64,000 nucleotides of DNA from Actinospineispora acaciae DSM 45401 (lineage in GTDB: Bacteria > Actinomycetota > Actinomycetes > Mycobacteriales > Pseudonocardiaceae), in contig NZ_JIAI01000001.1 of NCBI RefSeq assembly GCF_000620785.1, positions 1,178,001 to 1,242,000 on the forward strand. Reading direction: 5' to 3'. The notes under the pieces were generated by a model. That model did not search any database. It saw nothing but the letters and a program-made list of their open reading frames with translations, and had not been told where the DNA came from. The first letter of the stretch is position 1, and each line of letters starts with the position of its first letter. This document shows, piece by piece, positions 40,634 through 49,293 of the stretch. The position numbers and the translations under genes are program-made.

Positions 40634-42190
40634 TCAGCCGGCCAGGGTGGACAGGGCGGCCAGCGGGTCGGTGGGGTAGGCGGCGAGCAGCTCGCGGGTC
40701 ACCGGGTGCCGGGCGTCGGTGCGCAGCCGGTCCACCGGGAGCTGCTCGACCAGCCGGCCGCCGTGCAGCACCACGATCCGGTCGCACAGCCGTTCCAGCA
40801 CGTGCAGGTCGTGGGACACCACCAGCGCGCTCATGTCCCGCTCGGCCACGCGGGTCGCCAGCAGCGAGACCACCTCGGCCTGCAGCGCGACGTCGAGCGC
40901 GGCGGCCGGCTCGTCGGCGACCAGCACGTTTGGGCGCACGGCCAGCGCGCGGGCGATCGCGACCCGCTGGCACTGGCCGGTGGACAGCTCGTTGGGCCGC
41001 CGCCGGGCCAGTCCGGTCAGGCCGACCTGGTCCAGCAGCTCCTCGGCGCGGCGGCGCCGGGACGCCCGGTCGCCGATCCGGTGGAAGTCGAGCGGGTCGG
41101 CGACCAGTTGCGCGGCGGTGCGCCATGGGTTGAGCGAGGCGCGCGGGTCCTGCGGGACCAGCTGGACCCGGCGGCGCACGGCCGGCCAGCCGTCGGCGCG
41201 CGGGTCGAGCCCGGCCAGCCGGACCTCCCCGGCGTCCGGGCGTTCCAGGCCGAGCAGGCAGTGCAGCAGCGTGGTCTTGCCCTCGCCGCTGCGGCCGACC
41301 ACCCCGACGACCTCGCCGGCCGCGACGTCGAGATCGACGCCGGACAGCACCCGACCACCGCCCGGGAACGCCTTCGCCAGCCCGCGCACCCGCACGGACA
41401 CCTCTCGGGACCCGACCGCGGTCGGGTGGCGCGGCGGCAGCGACCACGGCACGTTGCGCACCAGCGAGCGGGCCAGCACGCTCGACGGTTTCCCGAGCAC
41501 CCGCGCCGGCGGGCCGTGGTCGGCCACCCGGCCGGCGTCGAGCAGCAGCACCCGATCGGCCAGCCGGGCGGCCAGCCCCACGTCGTGGGTCACCAGCACG
41601 ATGCCGAGGCCGGCGGCCGCGCGCTCGGCCAGCCGCCGGCACAGCTCCTCGCGCGCCGGGCCGTCCAGCGCGGTGGTCGGCTCGTCGGCCAGCAGCAGCC
41701 GGGGCCGCCCGGCGACCGCGAGCGCCAGCCCCACCCGCTGCGCCATCCCGCCGCTGAGCTGGTGCGCCCGGCGCCGGCCGATCGCCGCCGGGTCGGCGAA
41801 GCCGCACTCGGCCAGCAGCGCCTCGACGTCCCCGCCGGCGCCGGTGACGCGGCCGGCCTCGGCGACCAGCGAGCCGACCCGCCGCAGCGGGGTGAGCGCG
41901 AGCGCCGGGTCCTGGAACACCATGCCGATCTCGCGCCCACGCACCCGCTCGTGCCCGGCGGCCAGGTCGATCGGGCCGGCGTCACCGCGCAGCTCCAGCC
42001 GCCGCGCCCGGATACGCCCCGGCGCCGGCACCAGCCCGAGCAGCGCGCGCAGCAGCGTGCTCTTGCCCGAGCCGCTGCCGCCGAGCACCACCAGCAGGTC
42101 GCCGGCCGTCACGTCCAGGTCGACGTCGTCGAGCACCACCGCGCCCCGGTAATCGACGGTGAGGCCGCGCGCCTGGAGCAGCGCCGTCAC
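40634..42190 (-). CDS. Dual-ATPase subunit of a peptide/nickel-type ABC importer
   Basis: 518 residues, two fused ABC ATPases (DppD-DppF-like). First unit: GGSGSGKSTLL (Walker A), VFQDPALAL (Q loop), HQLSGGMAQRVGLA (signature), RLLLADEPTTALD (Walker B). Second unit from about residue 265: GRSGEGKTTLLHC, VPQDPRASL, NELSTGQCQRVAIA with LSTGQ for LSGGQ, and VLVADEPAAALD. Such fusions drive import of dipeptides, nickel or metallophore-metal complexes. The GTG start overlaps the permease stop by 4 bp, and the operon order is binding protein, two permeases, ATPase. Confidence 0.9.
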   Translation of the reverse strand: MTALLQARGLTVDYRGAVVLDDVDLDVTAGDLLVVLGGSGSGKSTLLRALLGLVPAPGRIRARRLELRGDAGPIDLAAGHERVRGREIGMVFQDPALALTPLRRVGSLVAEAGRVTGAGGDVEALLAECGFADPAAIGRRRAHQLSGGMAQRVGLALAVAGRPRLLLADEPTTALDGPAREELCRRLAERAAAGLGIVLVTHDVGLAARLADRVLLLDAGRVADHGPPARVLGKPSSVLARSLVRNVPWSLPPRHPTAVGSREVSVRVRGLAKAFPGGGRVLSGVDLDVAAGEVVGVVGRSGEGKTTLLHCLLGLERPDAGEVRLAGLDPRADGWPAVRRRVQLVPQDPRASLNPWRTAAQLVADPLDFHRIGDRASRRRRAEELLDQVGLTGLARRRPNELSTGQCQRVAIARALAVRPNVLVADEPAAALDVALQAEVVSLLATRVAERDMSALVVSHDLHVLERLCDRIVVLHGGRLVEQLPVDRLRTDARHPVTRELLAAYPTDPLAALSTLAG

Positions 42191-43038
42191 GCCACCACCT
42201 GGCCGGACCGGTCGAGCACGTCGCGCAGCCCCTCGCCGACGCAGGTCAGCGCGAACACCGTCACCAGCACCGCGATCCCGGGCCCGAGCATCAGGTGCGG
42301 GTGCGACAGCGCCGACGCGCGGGAGTCCGCGAGCATCGCGCCCCACTCCGCGGCCGGCGGCTGGGCGCCCAGGCCGAGGAAGGACAGCCCGGCGACGGTG
42401 GACACGAGCTGGCCGGTCTCCACGGCGGCCAGCACCCCGAGCGGCCCGGCCAGGCGCGGCGCCACCTCGGTGACCAGCAGCCGGGGCCGCGACGCCCCCA
42501 GCGCCCGCGCGGTCACCGCCGACGGCTCGGCCAGCGCGGCGCGCACCAGCGACCGGGCCAGCCGCGCGAACGGCGCCCACCACACCAGCAGCGCGCCGCC
42601 GAGCACCGTGACCAGCGACGGCCCGCGCAGCCCCACGAACGCCAGGATCACGATCACCGCCGGGAAGGCCACCACCGTGTCGATGGCCTTGCGGCCCAGG
42701 TCGTCCAGCCGGCGCCCGGCCAGCCCGACCGCCGCGCCGACGCCGGTGCCGATCGCCACCGTCAGCGCCATGGTGGCCCCGGTGAGCAGCAGCGTCTGCC
42801 GGCCGCCGTACAGCACCCGCGAGCCGTGGTCGCGGCCGAACCTGTCGGTGCCCAGCCAGTGGCCGCCGCCCGGGGACGCCATCCTCGGCCCGACCCGCTG
42901 CGCCGTCGGGTCGAAGCCGGCCAGTACCGGCGCCGCCAGCGTGACCAGCACGACCCCGCCGAGCAGCGCCGCCCCGACCAGCAGCAGCCCGCGCCCCCGC
43001 CCGGTGGTCAACAAGCGCGGCAGCCCCAGAACCGTCAC
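42187..43038 (-). CDS. DppC-type ABC importer permease
   Basis: 283 residues from GTG 43038. It shows the N-terminal DppC pattern GPRMASPGGGHWLGTDRFGR followed by DHGSRVLYGGRQTLLLTGAT, then the EAA-type loop region ALAEPSAVTARALGASRPRL. LSFLGLGAQPPAAEWGAMLA is the conserved late motif of the nickel/peptide group. About six helices. It overlaps both neighbours by 4 bp. Confidence 0.9.
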   Translation of the reverse strand: MTVLGLPRLLTTGRGRGLLLVGAALLGGVVLVTLAAPVLAGFDPTAQRVGPRMASPGGGHWLGTDRFGRDHGSRVLYGGRQTLLLTGATMALTVAIGTGVGAAVGLAGRRLDDLGRKAIDTVVAFPAVIVILAFVGLRGPSLVTVLGGALLVWWAPFARLARSLVRAALAEPSAVTARALGASRPRLLVTEVAPRLAGPLGVLAAVETGQLVSTVAGLSFLGLGAQPPAAEWGAMLADSRASALSHPHLMLGPGIAVLVTVFALTCVGEGLRDVLDRSGQVVA

Positions 43039-43997
43039 GCAACGGCCTCCGCCCTGGCCCGCTCGCGCGGGTCCAGCAGCCGCTGTGCGACGTCGATCGC
43101 CCTGTTGACCAGCACCACCAGCGCGGTGGCCAGCACCACGTACGCCTGGATGACCGGGTAGTCCTGCGCGGCGATGGCCTCCACCGCGTACCTGCCGATC
43201 CCCGGCCAGGAGAACACCGCCTCGGTGATGATCGAGCCGGTGACCAGGGACGCGAACGCCAGCCCGCCCAGGGTGAGCACCGGGCTCAGCGCCGGGCGCA
43301 GCACGTGTCGCAGCAGCGTGCGCCCCGGCGGCACTCCCCTGGCCCGCGCGGCCACCGCGTAGAGCCGGCCGCGCTCGGCGATCAGCGACGCCCGCAGCAC
43401 CCGGGACATGGTCGGCGACACGGCGACGCCGAGTACCAGCGCGGGCAGCCACAGCCGCCGCGCCGAGGCGGGCCCGGCGATCGGGTAGCCGACCAGGTCG
43501 GTGCCGGCCCGCAGCGCGAGCGTGCCGAGCAGGAAGGACGGCACGGTGATGCTGACCAGCGTGGCCAGCCGCACCGCCTGGTCCGTGGCGGCCCCCGGCC
43601 GGCGGCTGGCCAGCAACGCCAGCGCCCCGGACACCACCAGGGCGACCGCGAACCCGGCGGCGCCGAGCGCGAGGCTGGCCGGCAACCGGCCGGCCATCTC
43701 GGTGCTCACCGGCAGTCCGCTCAGGTACGACACGCCCCAGTCGCCGGTGGCCATCCGCCCCAGCCACCGGGCGTACTGCTCGGGCAGCGGCCGGTCCAGC
43801 CCGAGCTCGGCCAGCCGCTCGGCACGGATGCGCGCCTCGTCGGCGGTGCTCAGCCCGATGCCGCCGGCCTCGCCGAGCTGCACGTCGACGGGATCCCCCG
43901 GCGCGGTCCGGACCAGCGCGAACACCAACATCGACGCCATCAGCAGCACGGCCAGGGCGCCGGCCGCGGCCCGGAGCGCGGCCCGGGCCACCGTCAC
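43035..43997 (-). CDS. DppB-type ABC importer permease
   Basis: 320 residues from GTG 43997. It begins with one helix, then RTAPGDPVDVQLGEAGGIGL, LGLDRPLPEQYARWLGRMAT and GDWGVSYLSGLPV, the periplasmic segment common to DppB/NikB. The coupling-helix region is IAERGRLYAVAARARGVPPG, and TEAVFSWPGIGRYAVEAI is the late family motif. It forms the membrane pair with the following DppC-like protein, and its stop overlaps that gene's GTG. Confidence 0.9.
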   Translation of the reverse strand: MTVARAALRAAAGALAVLLMASMLVFALVRTAPGDPVDVQLGEAGGIGLSTADEARIRAERLAELGLDRPLPEQYARWLGRMATGDWGVSYLSGLPVSTEMAGRLPASLALGAAGFAVALVVSGALALLASRRPGAATDQAVRLATLVSITVPSFLLGTLALRAGTDLVGYPIAGPASARRLWLPALVLGVAVSPTMSRVLRASLIAERGRLYAVAARARGVPPGRTLLRHVLRPALSPVLTLGGLAFASLVTGSIITEAVFSWPGIGRYAVEAIAAQDYPVIQAYVVLATALVVLVNRAIDVAQRLLDPRERARAEAVA

Positions 43998-45535
43998 GGA
44001 CCGCCGTCCAGCCGGTAGCCGGGCTGCACCAGGTTCTCGTACTGCAGCGGGTGCGGGACGAACCCGGTGAGGCGCTTGGACACGGCGGTGGCCTGTGGCC
44101 GGGGATGCACCGGTATCGACGGCACCACCTCGGCCATCAGCGCGTTCAGCTCCAGGATCGCGGCGGTGCGCTCCTCGGCGGTGGGCGCCGCGTTGGCCTT
44201 GTCGATCAGCGGACCGGCCGCCGGGATCCGGTAGCGGCCGTAGTTGGCGGACCCGTCCGGCCCGACCTGCACGGCGATCAGGCTCGGCACGTTGCCCAGC
44301 GTGGTGAACGCCGCGGTCTGGGCGTCCCAGTCGCCGCGCTGGCGGGCCTGCTGGGCGAGCGCGTTGTCCACGTGGGAGAGCTCGACGGTGCCGCCGAGCT
44401 CTCGCCACTGGGCCTGCAGCACCTCGCCGGTGGGCTGCTCGGTACCCCAGGTCTGCAGGCGCAGCCGCAGCGGCCGGCCGTCCTTGGCCCGCCGGCCGTC
44501 CGGACCGGCCACCCAGCCCGCCTCGTCCAGCAGCCGCGCGGCCCGCGCCGGATCGTGGTGGGTGAAGCCCTGCCGGTCGGCCTGCGGGTAGGCCGGGTTG
44601 GACGCCAGCCAGCTCGGCGACGGCTCGGACAGCCCCTCGCCGGCCACCTCGGCGACCTCCTCGCGGTTCACCGCCCAGGCCAGGGCCTGGCGCACCCGCT
44701 GGTCGGCCAGCGCGGGCGTGGCCGGGTTCAGGTAGACGGCCACCGTGTTCGCGGCGGGCGCCCCGGACAGCGTCAGCCCGTCCGCCGACCGCAGCTCGGC
44801 CACCGACGCGCTGGGCAGCAGGTCCACCACGTCGGCCTGCCCGGACAGCGCGATCTGCGCGCGGGCCTGCGGGTCGGCGACCTGGCGCACCACGATCCGC
44901 GCCACCGAGGGCGCCGGCCCCCACCAGCGCGGGTTGCGCTCCAGGGTGAGCTCGCGCTCCGAGCTGAACCCGGTCACCCGGAACGGCCCGGTGAGGTCCA
45001 CCTCGCGCGGCGTGGCCTGGTTCGCGTAGCCGGCCACGTTGTGGATCTGCAGCTCGTAGTGGGCCAGCGTGTAGTCCAGGAACGGCGACGGGCCGTCGGT
45101 GTCGAACAGCAGGCTCCTCGGCCCCGCCTCGGCGATCCGCACCCCGGCCAGCAGGTTCGCCGCCAGCGGGTTGCGCTCCCTGGACCGCTCCAGCGACGCG
45201 CGCACCGCGGCCGCGTCCACCGGGACACCGGACTGGAAGGCGGCGTTCGCGCGCAGCTCGACCGTCCACCGGTTGGGCGCGCTCTGCCGCACCGAGCCCG
45301 CGAGCTCGGGCGCGACCGTGCCGTCCGCTCGGATCTTGGCCAGCGACTCGCCCGCGCCGTAGGCCCGCAGGAAGCTCGTCACCAGCGGCTCGGTCGGGTC
45401 CAGGCTGGCGTTGATCCTGGACACCGCGAGGGTGAGCGTGGACGGGTCGTCGCTCGCGCCCGAACCCGACGAACAGCCACCGATCGACAACAGGGCGATC
45501 ACCAACGCCACGAATCGGCGCACCAACACTCTCAC
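43994..45535 (-). CDS. Solute-binding lipoprotein (family 5, peptide/nickel type)
   Basis: 513 residues if started at GTG 45535; GTG 45523 is also possible. A lipoprotein signal ends in ALVIALLSIGGCSSGSG with the lipobox cysteine. The SBP_bac_5 domain shows AYGAGESLAKIRADGTVAPE, WTVELRANAAFQSGVPVDAA, VDLTGPFRVTGFSSERELTL and RVRQALAWAVNREEVAEVAG. Nearest described groups bind peptides, nickel or nickel-chelator complexes. It is the first gene of the importer operon and is divergent from a PhyH-type oxygenase. Confidence 0.88.
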   Translation of the reverse strand: MRVLVRRFVALVIALLSIGGCSSGSGASDDPSTLTLAVSRINASLDPTEPLVTSFLRAYGAGESLAKIRADGTVAPELAGSVRQSAPNRWTVELRANAAFQSGVPVDAAAVRASLERSRERNPLAANLLAGVRIAEAGPRSLLFDTDGPSPFLDYTLAHYELQIHNVAGYANQATPREVDLTGPFRVTGFSSERELTLERNPRWWGPAPSVARIVVRQVADPQARAQIALSGQADVVDLLPSASVAELRSADGLTLSGAPAANTVAVYLNPATPALADQRVRQALAWAVNREEVAEVAGEGLSEPSPSWLASNPAYPQADRQGFTHHDPARAARLLDEAGWVAGPDGRRAKDGRPLRLRLQTWGTEQPTGEVLQAQWRELGGTVELSHVDNALAQQARQRGDWDAQTAAFTTLGNVPSLIAVQVGPDGSANYGRYRIPAAGPLIDKANAAPTAEERTAAILELNALMAEVVPSIPVHPRPQATAVSKRLTGFVPHPLQYENLVQPGYRLDGGP

Positions 45536-45551
45536 TCTCGTCGCCCGCAAC

Positions 45552-45582
45552 CCTGTCGCTGTCGCAACTATCCTGCAACAGG
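45552..45582. promoter_or_regulatory. Imperfect inverted repeat between the importer and PhyH genes
   Basis: cctgtcgc and gcaacagg form 8-bp arms with one mismatch, 15 bp apart. They are centred in the 85-bp divergent gap between the lipoprotein start and the PhyH start. It could be a regulator site serving both genes; the evidence is position and symmetry only. Confidence 0.3.
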
Positions 45583-45620
45583 GCCGGCTCACCGGTCCAG
45601 AACCGCTACGAAGGGACGCA

Positions 45621-46319
45621 ATGGCATCGGTCACCGGCGCGACGGGCTACGCGGTGGCCCACGACTGCTTCGACGCCGCCGAGGTCGACGCGCTACGCGC
45701 CGGGGTCGAGGCCGCCGCCCGCCGCGCCACCGCGCTCGCCTCGACCGCCGGAACCGACACGATCACCCCGGACGGCCACCGGCTCCGCACGGTCCCCGGC
45801 GACCCGCCGACGTCCGTGCACTGGGAGCCCGAGACCGAGCGCCCGACCCTGCGCAACCTCCGCCCGGTCACCCACCTCGACGACCGGCTCGCCGCCCGCT
45901 GGGACGACCCCCGGCTGACCGCCGTGGCCGCCGACCTGCTCGGCACGCCCGCCGTCGCGCCGCTCACCTCCAAGATCAGCTTCAAGCGCGCGCGGGTCGG
46001 CTCGGAGTTCGACTGGCACCGGGACCACACGTTCCTGGCCCGGTTCCTCGGCGCGGCCGCGCGCGAGGTGGTGACGGCGATGGTGCTGCTCGACGACGCC
46101 CACGCCGGCAACGGCGCCCTCACCCTGGTCCCGGGCAGCCACCTCGACGACCCCGCGCCCGACCCGACGCCCGTCACCCTCACCGCGAGCGCCGGCACCG
46201 TGATCTTCTTCCGCAGCCGGCTCCTGCACCGCTCGGACCCCAACCGCTCGGACACCGACCGCCGCGCACTGCTCTACCTCTACCAACCCCCCGGCCGCCC
46301 GCACCTGGACGAGGCCTGA
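45621..46319 (+). CDS. PhyH-family Fe(II)/2-oxoglutarate-dependent dioxygenase
   Basis: 232 residues from ATG 45621 with gaaggga upstream. The iron-binding facial triad is visible as FDWHRDHTF (HxD) and SRLLHRSDPN (distal His), and an arginine in RRALLYLYQ would bind 2-oxoglutarate. KISFKRARVG precedes the HxD motif as in the family. Phytanoyl-CoA-dioxygenase-like proteins in actinomycetes hydroxylate amino acids, osmolytes or natural products. It is divergent from the peptide/nickel importer, so a role in processing the imported compound is possible, but no shared substrate is proven. Confidence 0.85.
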   Translation: MASVTGATGYAVAHDCFDAAEVDALRAGVEAAARRATALASTAGTDTITPDGHRLRTVPGDPPTSVHWEPETERPTLRNLRPVTHLDDRLAARWDDPRLTAVAADLLGTPAVAPLTSKISFKRARVGSEFDWHRDHTFLARFLGAAAREVVTAMVLLDDAHAGNGALTLVPGSHLDDPAPDPTPVTLTASAGTVIFFRSRLLHRSDPNRSDTDRRALLYLYQPPGRPHLDEA

Positions 46320-46321
46320 CC

Positions 46322-47788
46322 TCAGTGCACGCCCTGCATCCGGTGGGAGATCCACGGCTTGAGCGCGTAGACGGCCAGTCCGACGACGATGGTGGCGACG
46401 CCGCAGGTGCCGAAGTAGGCGAGCTCGTCGGTCGGTGAGTAGAACCTGGCGAGCACGCCGGCCATCGAGCTGCCGACGCCGATGGAGAAGAAGTACAGCG
46501 CCATCATCTGGGCGCGGAAGGCGTCCGGCGCGAGCTTGCTGGTCGCCGAGAGCCCGATCGGTGAGAGCATGAGCTCGGAGATCGCGAACACCGCCAGGAT
46601 CCCGTGCACGGCCAGTGCCGGGGTGCTCTTACCGGTGCCCCCGGTGAACGGCAGGAACAGCAGGAACGCCGCGCCCATGCCGATCACCCCGAGCGCGAAC
46701 TTGACCGGCGTGGTCGGCGCCCGCGTACCCAGCTTGGTCCAGATCAGGGCGAACACCGGGGACAGCAGGATGATCCAGATCGGCTCCTCGGACTGCAGCC
46801 AGGTCGGTGGCGCGGTCCAGCCGAGGATGTTCCAGTCCATCCGCTCGTCGGAGTACACCGCGAGCACGGTGAACATCTGTTGGAACATCGTCCAGAACAC
46901 CGCGTTCGCGATGAACAGCGGGACGAACGCCCACACCCGGCCGCGCTCGACACCGGTGACCTTCTTGCTGGCCAGTATCACGGCGAAGTAGACGACCGAC
47001 GCGGCCGCGATCACCCCGGTGATCACCCACGCGAGGTTGGCCAGCGTCACCACGCCGGTGAACAGCGTCGCGACCACGGCCGCCGCGACGACCAGGACGA
47101 TCGCCGCCGTGGCCACCCGCGCGGACTCGGGCAGCGGGTTCGTCGGCGCGCGACCGGCCGCCCCCAGGTTCCGCCGGTACACGACGTACTGCGCAAGGCC
47201 GACCGCCATCCCGATCGCGGCCAGCCCGAACCCGTAGTGGAAGCCGAGCTGCACCTGCGCGAGCCCGGTGAGCAGCGGCCCGACGAACGCGCCGACGTTG
47301 ATGCCGAGGTAGTACAAGGTGAAGCCGGCGTCACGGCGGGTGTCGCCCTCGGCGTAGAGGGTGCCGACCAGGGAGGTGATGTTCGCCGTCAGCGCGCCGG
47401 AGCCCAGCGCCACCAACACCAGTCCGAGGCCGACGCCGGCCAGCCCCGGCACCACCGCCAGCGAGATGTGCCCGAGCATCACGACGACCCCGCCGTAGAG
47501 CACCGTGCGTTCCATGCCGACCAGCCGGTCCGCGATCCACGCGCCGAACACCGTGGACAGGTACACCGCGCCGCCGTACGCGCCGACGATGCTGGTCGCG
47601 GTGCTTTGCGGCAGCGCCAGGCCGCCGTCGGTCACCGTGTAGTACAGGTAGTAGGTGAGGATGCCCTGCATCCCGTAGAACGAGAAGCGCTCCCACAGCT
47701 CGACCCCGAACAGGTTGGCCAGGCCGATCGGGTGGCCGAAGATGGTCCGTTCCGGTGGTCGTTCGACGGCGTCGGTGACGTCGGGCAT
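46322..47788 (-). CDS. POT/PTR-family proton-coupled peptide transporter
   Basis: 488 residues with about 14 helices, as in bacterial POT proteins. It opens TIFGHPIGLANLFGVELWER, then FSFYGMQGILTYYLYYTV, which contains the ExxERFxYYG-type motif (here ELWERFSFYG) of helix 1. Later marks are FGAWIADRLVGMERTVLYGG, FTLYYLGINVGAFVGPLLTG and FAISELMLSPIGLSATSKLA. It takes up di- and tripeptides with protons. It lies 80 bp after the M20 hydrolase gene on the same strand and ends 2 bp from the convergent PhyH gene. Confidence 0.9.
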   Translation of the reverse strand: MPDVTDAVERPPERTIFGHPIGLANLFGVELWERFSFYGMQGILTYYLYYTVTDGGLALPQSTATSIVGAYGGAVYLSTVFGAWIADRLVGMERTVLYGGVVVMLGHISLAVVPGLAGVGLGLVLVALGSGALTANITSLVGTLYAEGDTRRDAGFTLYYLGINVGAFVGPLLTGLAQVQLGFHYGFGLAAIGMAVGLAQYVVYRRNLGAAGRAPTNPLPESARVATAAIVLVVAAAVVATLFTGVVTLANLAWVITGVIAAASVVYFAVILASKKVTGVERGRVWAFVPLFIANAVFWTMFQQMFTVLAVYSDERMDWNILGWTAPPTWLQSEEPIWIILLSPVFALIWTKLGTRAPTTPVKFALGVIGMGAAFLLFLPFTGGTGKSTPALAVHGILAVFAISELMLSPIGLSATSKLAPDAFRAQMMALYFFSIGVGSSMAGVLARFYSPTDELAYFGTCGVATIVVGLAVYALKPWISHRMQGVH

Positions 47789-47868
47789 GACGCGCCCTTT
47801 CCCTAGCTCGAGAAGTGTGATTGACCACTCAACAACTCGCGAGCAGCGTACTTCTCTGGTAAAGGGGG

Positions 47869-49185
47869 CTAGCGGCGGAAGATCGCGGGGACGTCGACGA
47901 CGCCGCCGTCGGCCTCGAACTCCTCGCGCACGGCGGCGCGCAGCTCGGCGTCGGAGAGGTAGTCGGCGGCGGTCGCGGCCAGGCCGACCGCGCCGTCGAT
48001 GACCCCGGTGTCGCCGCGTTCGCCGCGCGCCCAGGCCGCGAAGTCCTCGGTGTGCAGGGAGACCTCGGGCGGTGCCACGGCGAGCATGGGGTGGATGGCG
48101 GGCAGCCGGAGGCTGAGGTTGCCCAGGTCGGTCGAGCCGGTGAGGGTGTCCGGCACCACCCCGTCGGGCAGCACTGTGCGGCCCCGGCCGGTGAGGTGCC
48201 GGGACCAGTGGGCGGCGAGCGCGCGGTTGTGCCGGATCGGCAGGTACGGCGGCACCGGGTCCCAGGTCACCTCGACGCCGGTGCCGGTGCCCAGCGCGGC
48301 GGCGGCGAACACGTCGTCGAGCCGGGCGCTGAGGTCGATCAGCGTGGACGGGTGGGCCGAGCGGACGTAGCACTGCAGGGCGGCGCGCCGGGGCACCACG
48401 TTCGGCCGGCCGCCGCCGTCGGTGAAGGTGGCGTGCACGCGGTCGGTGGAGGGCAGGTGCTGGCGCAGCGCGGCGATCCCGGTGTAGGCGGCGACGGCGG
48501 CGTCCAACGCGTTGCGGCCCATGAACGGCATGACCGCCGCGTGCGCCGCGACGCCGTGGAAGACGACGTCGACCACCCGGCGGCCGAGGAACGCATGCGT
48601 CGCCACGTCGTAGCTGAACGGGTGCAGCATCAGCGCGGCGTCGACGCCGTCGAAGCCGCCGGCCTGTGCGATCAGCTCCTTGCCGCCCCCGCCCTCCTCG
48701 GCCGGCGTGCCGATCAGCTCGACGGTCCCGCCCAGTGACGCGGCGTGGTCGGCGACCGCGAGCCAGGCCCCGACGGCGCCGGCGCAGATGATGTTGTGCC
48801 CGCACGCGTGGCCGATCTCCGGGAGCGCGTCGTACTCCGCCAGGATCGCCAGCCGGGGCGCGCCGGTGCCCACCGTGGCGCGCACAGCGGTCGGCAGCCC
48901 GAACGCACCGACCTCGGCGGCGTGGCCCTCGGCGCGCAGCAGCTCGGCGACGGCCGCCGCGGCGCGGTGCTCCTCGTGCCTGGTCTCGGGATGGTCGTGC
49001 ACCCGATGGCTCAGCGCGAGCAGCGCGGCGCGCCGGCGTTCCACCGAGGCGGTGACCGCCGCGACCAGGCCGTCCTCCGCGCCCCGGTACGGCGACGAAG
49101 GCGGGCTCGCCAGCTCGGCGCGCCGGCCGGTCGCGGCGTAGAGCTCGTCGAGGTAGCCGGTGCTCGGCGCTGCGGGCTCGGTCAT
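47869..49185 (-). CDS. M20-family metallo-amidohydrolase/peptidase
   Basis: 438 residues. Metal-site motifs are AEYDALPEIGHACGHN, IGTPAEEGGGGKE (general-base Glu pair) and VSLHTEDFA near the C-terminus; the lid domain contains GVAAHAAVMPFMGRNALDAA. The HACGHN form marks the M20D branch, which includes aminobenzoyl-glutamate and N-acyl-amino-acid hydrolases. Paired with the POT peptide transporter it probably cleaves imported peptides or acyl amino acids. Its start is 51 bp from the iron box at 49236, which lies in its divergent promoter region. Confidence 0.88.
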   Translation of the reverse strand: MTEPAAPSTGYLDELYAATGRRAELASPPSSPYRGAEDGLVAAVTASVERRRAALLALSHRVHDHPETRHEEHRAAAAVAELLRAEGHAAEVGAFGLPTAVRATVGTGAPRLAILAEYDALPEIGHACGHNIICAGAVGAWLAVADHAASLGGTVELIGTPAEEGGGGKELIAQAGGFDGVDAALMLHPFSYDVATHAFLGRRVVDVVFHGVAAHAAVMPFMGRNALDAAVAAYTGIAALRQHLPSTDRVHATFTDGGGRPNVVPRRAALQCYVRSAHPSTLIDLSARLDDVFAAAALGTGTGVEVTWDPVPPYLPIRHNRALAAHWSRHLTGRGRTVLPDGVVPDTLTGSTDLGNLSLRLPAIHPMLAVAPPEVSLHTEDFAAWARGERGDTGVIDGAVGLAATAADYLSDAELRAAVREEFEADGGVVDVPAIFRR

Positions 49186-49235
49186 GGCTCCAGGATGGTG
49201 TGGTCTGCCGGTCGGCGCTCGCCGAGGCCACCAAG

Positions 49236-49254
49236 TAAAGTAAGCCTGACCTTA
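49236..49254. promoter_or_regulatory. Iron box 1 (IdeR/DmdR-type)
   Basis: taaagtaagcctgacctta matches 13 of 19 positions of the actinobacterial iron-box consensus ttaggttaggctaacctaa. It lies 40 bp before the MacB-like permease ATG and 51 bp from the divergent M20 start. Iron-dependent repression of the permease is the likely effect. Confidence 0.72.
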
Positions 49255-49293
49255 GTCGGCTCTCGCCTCGGACCTTCAAGGGAGAACGCGTCG

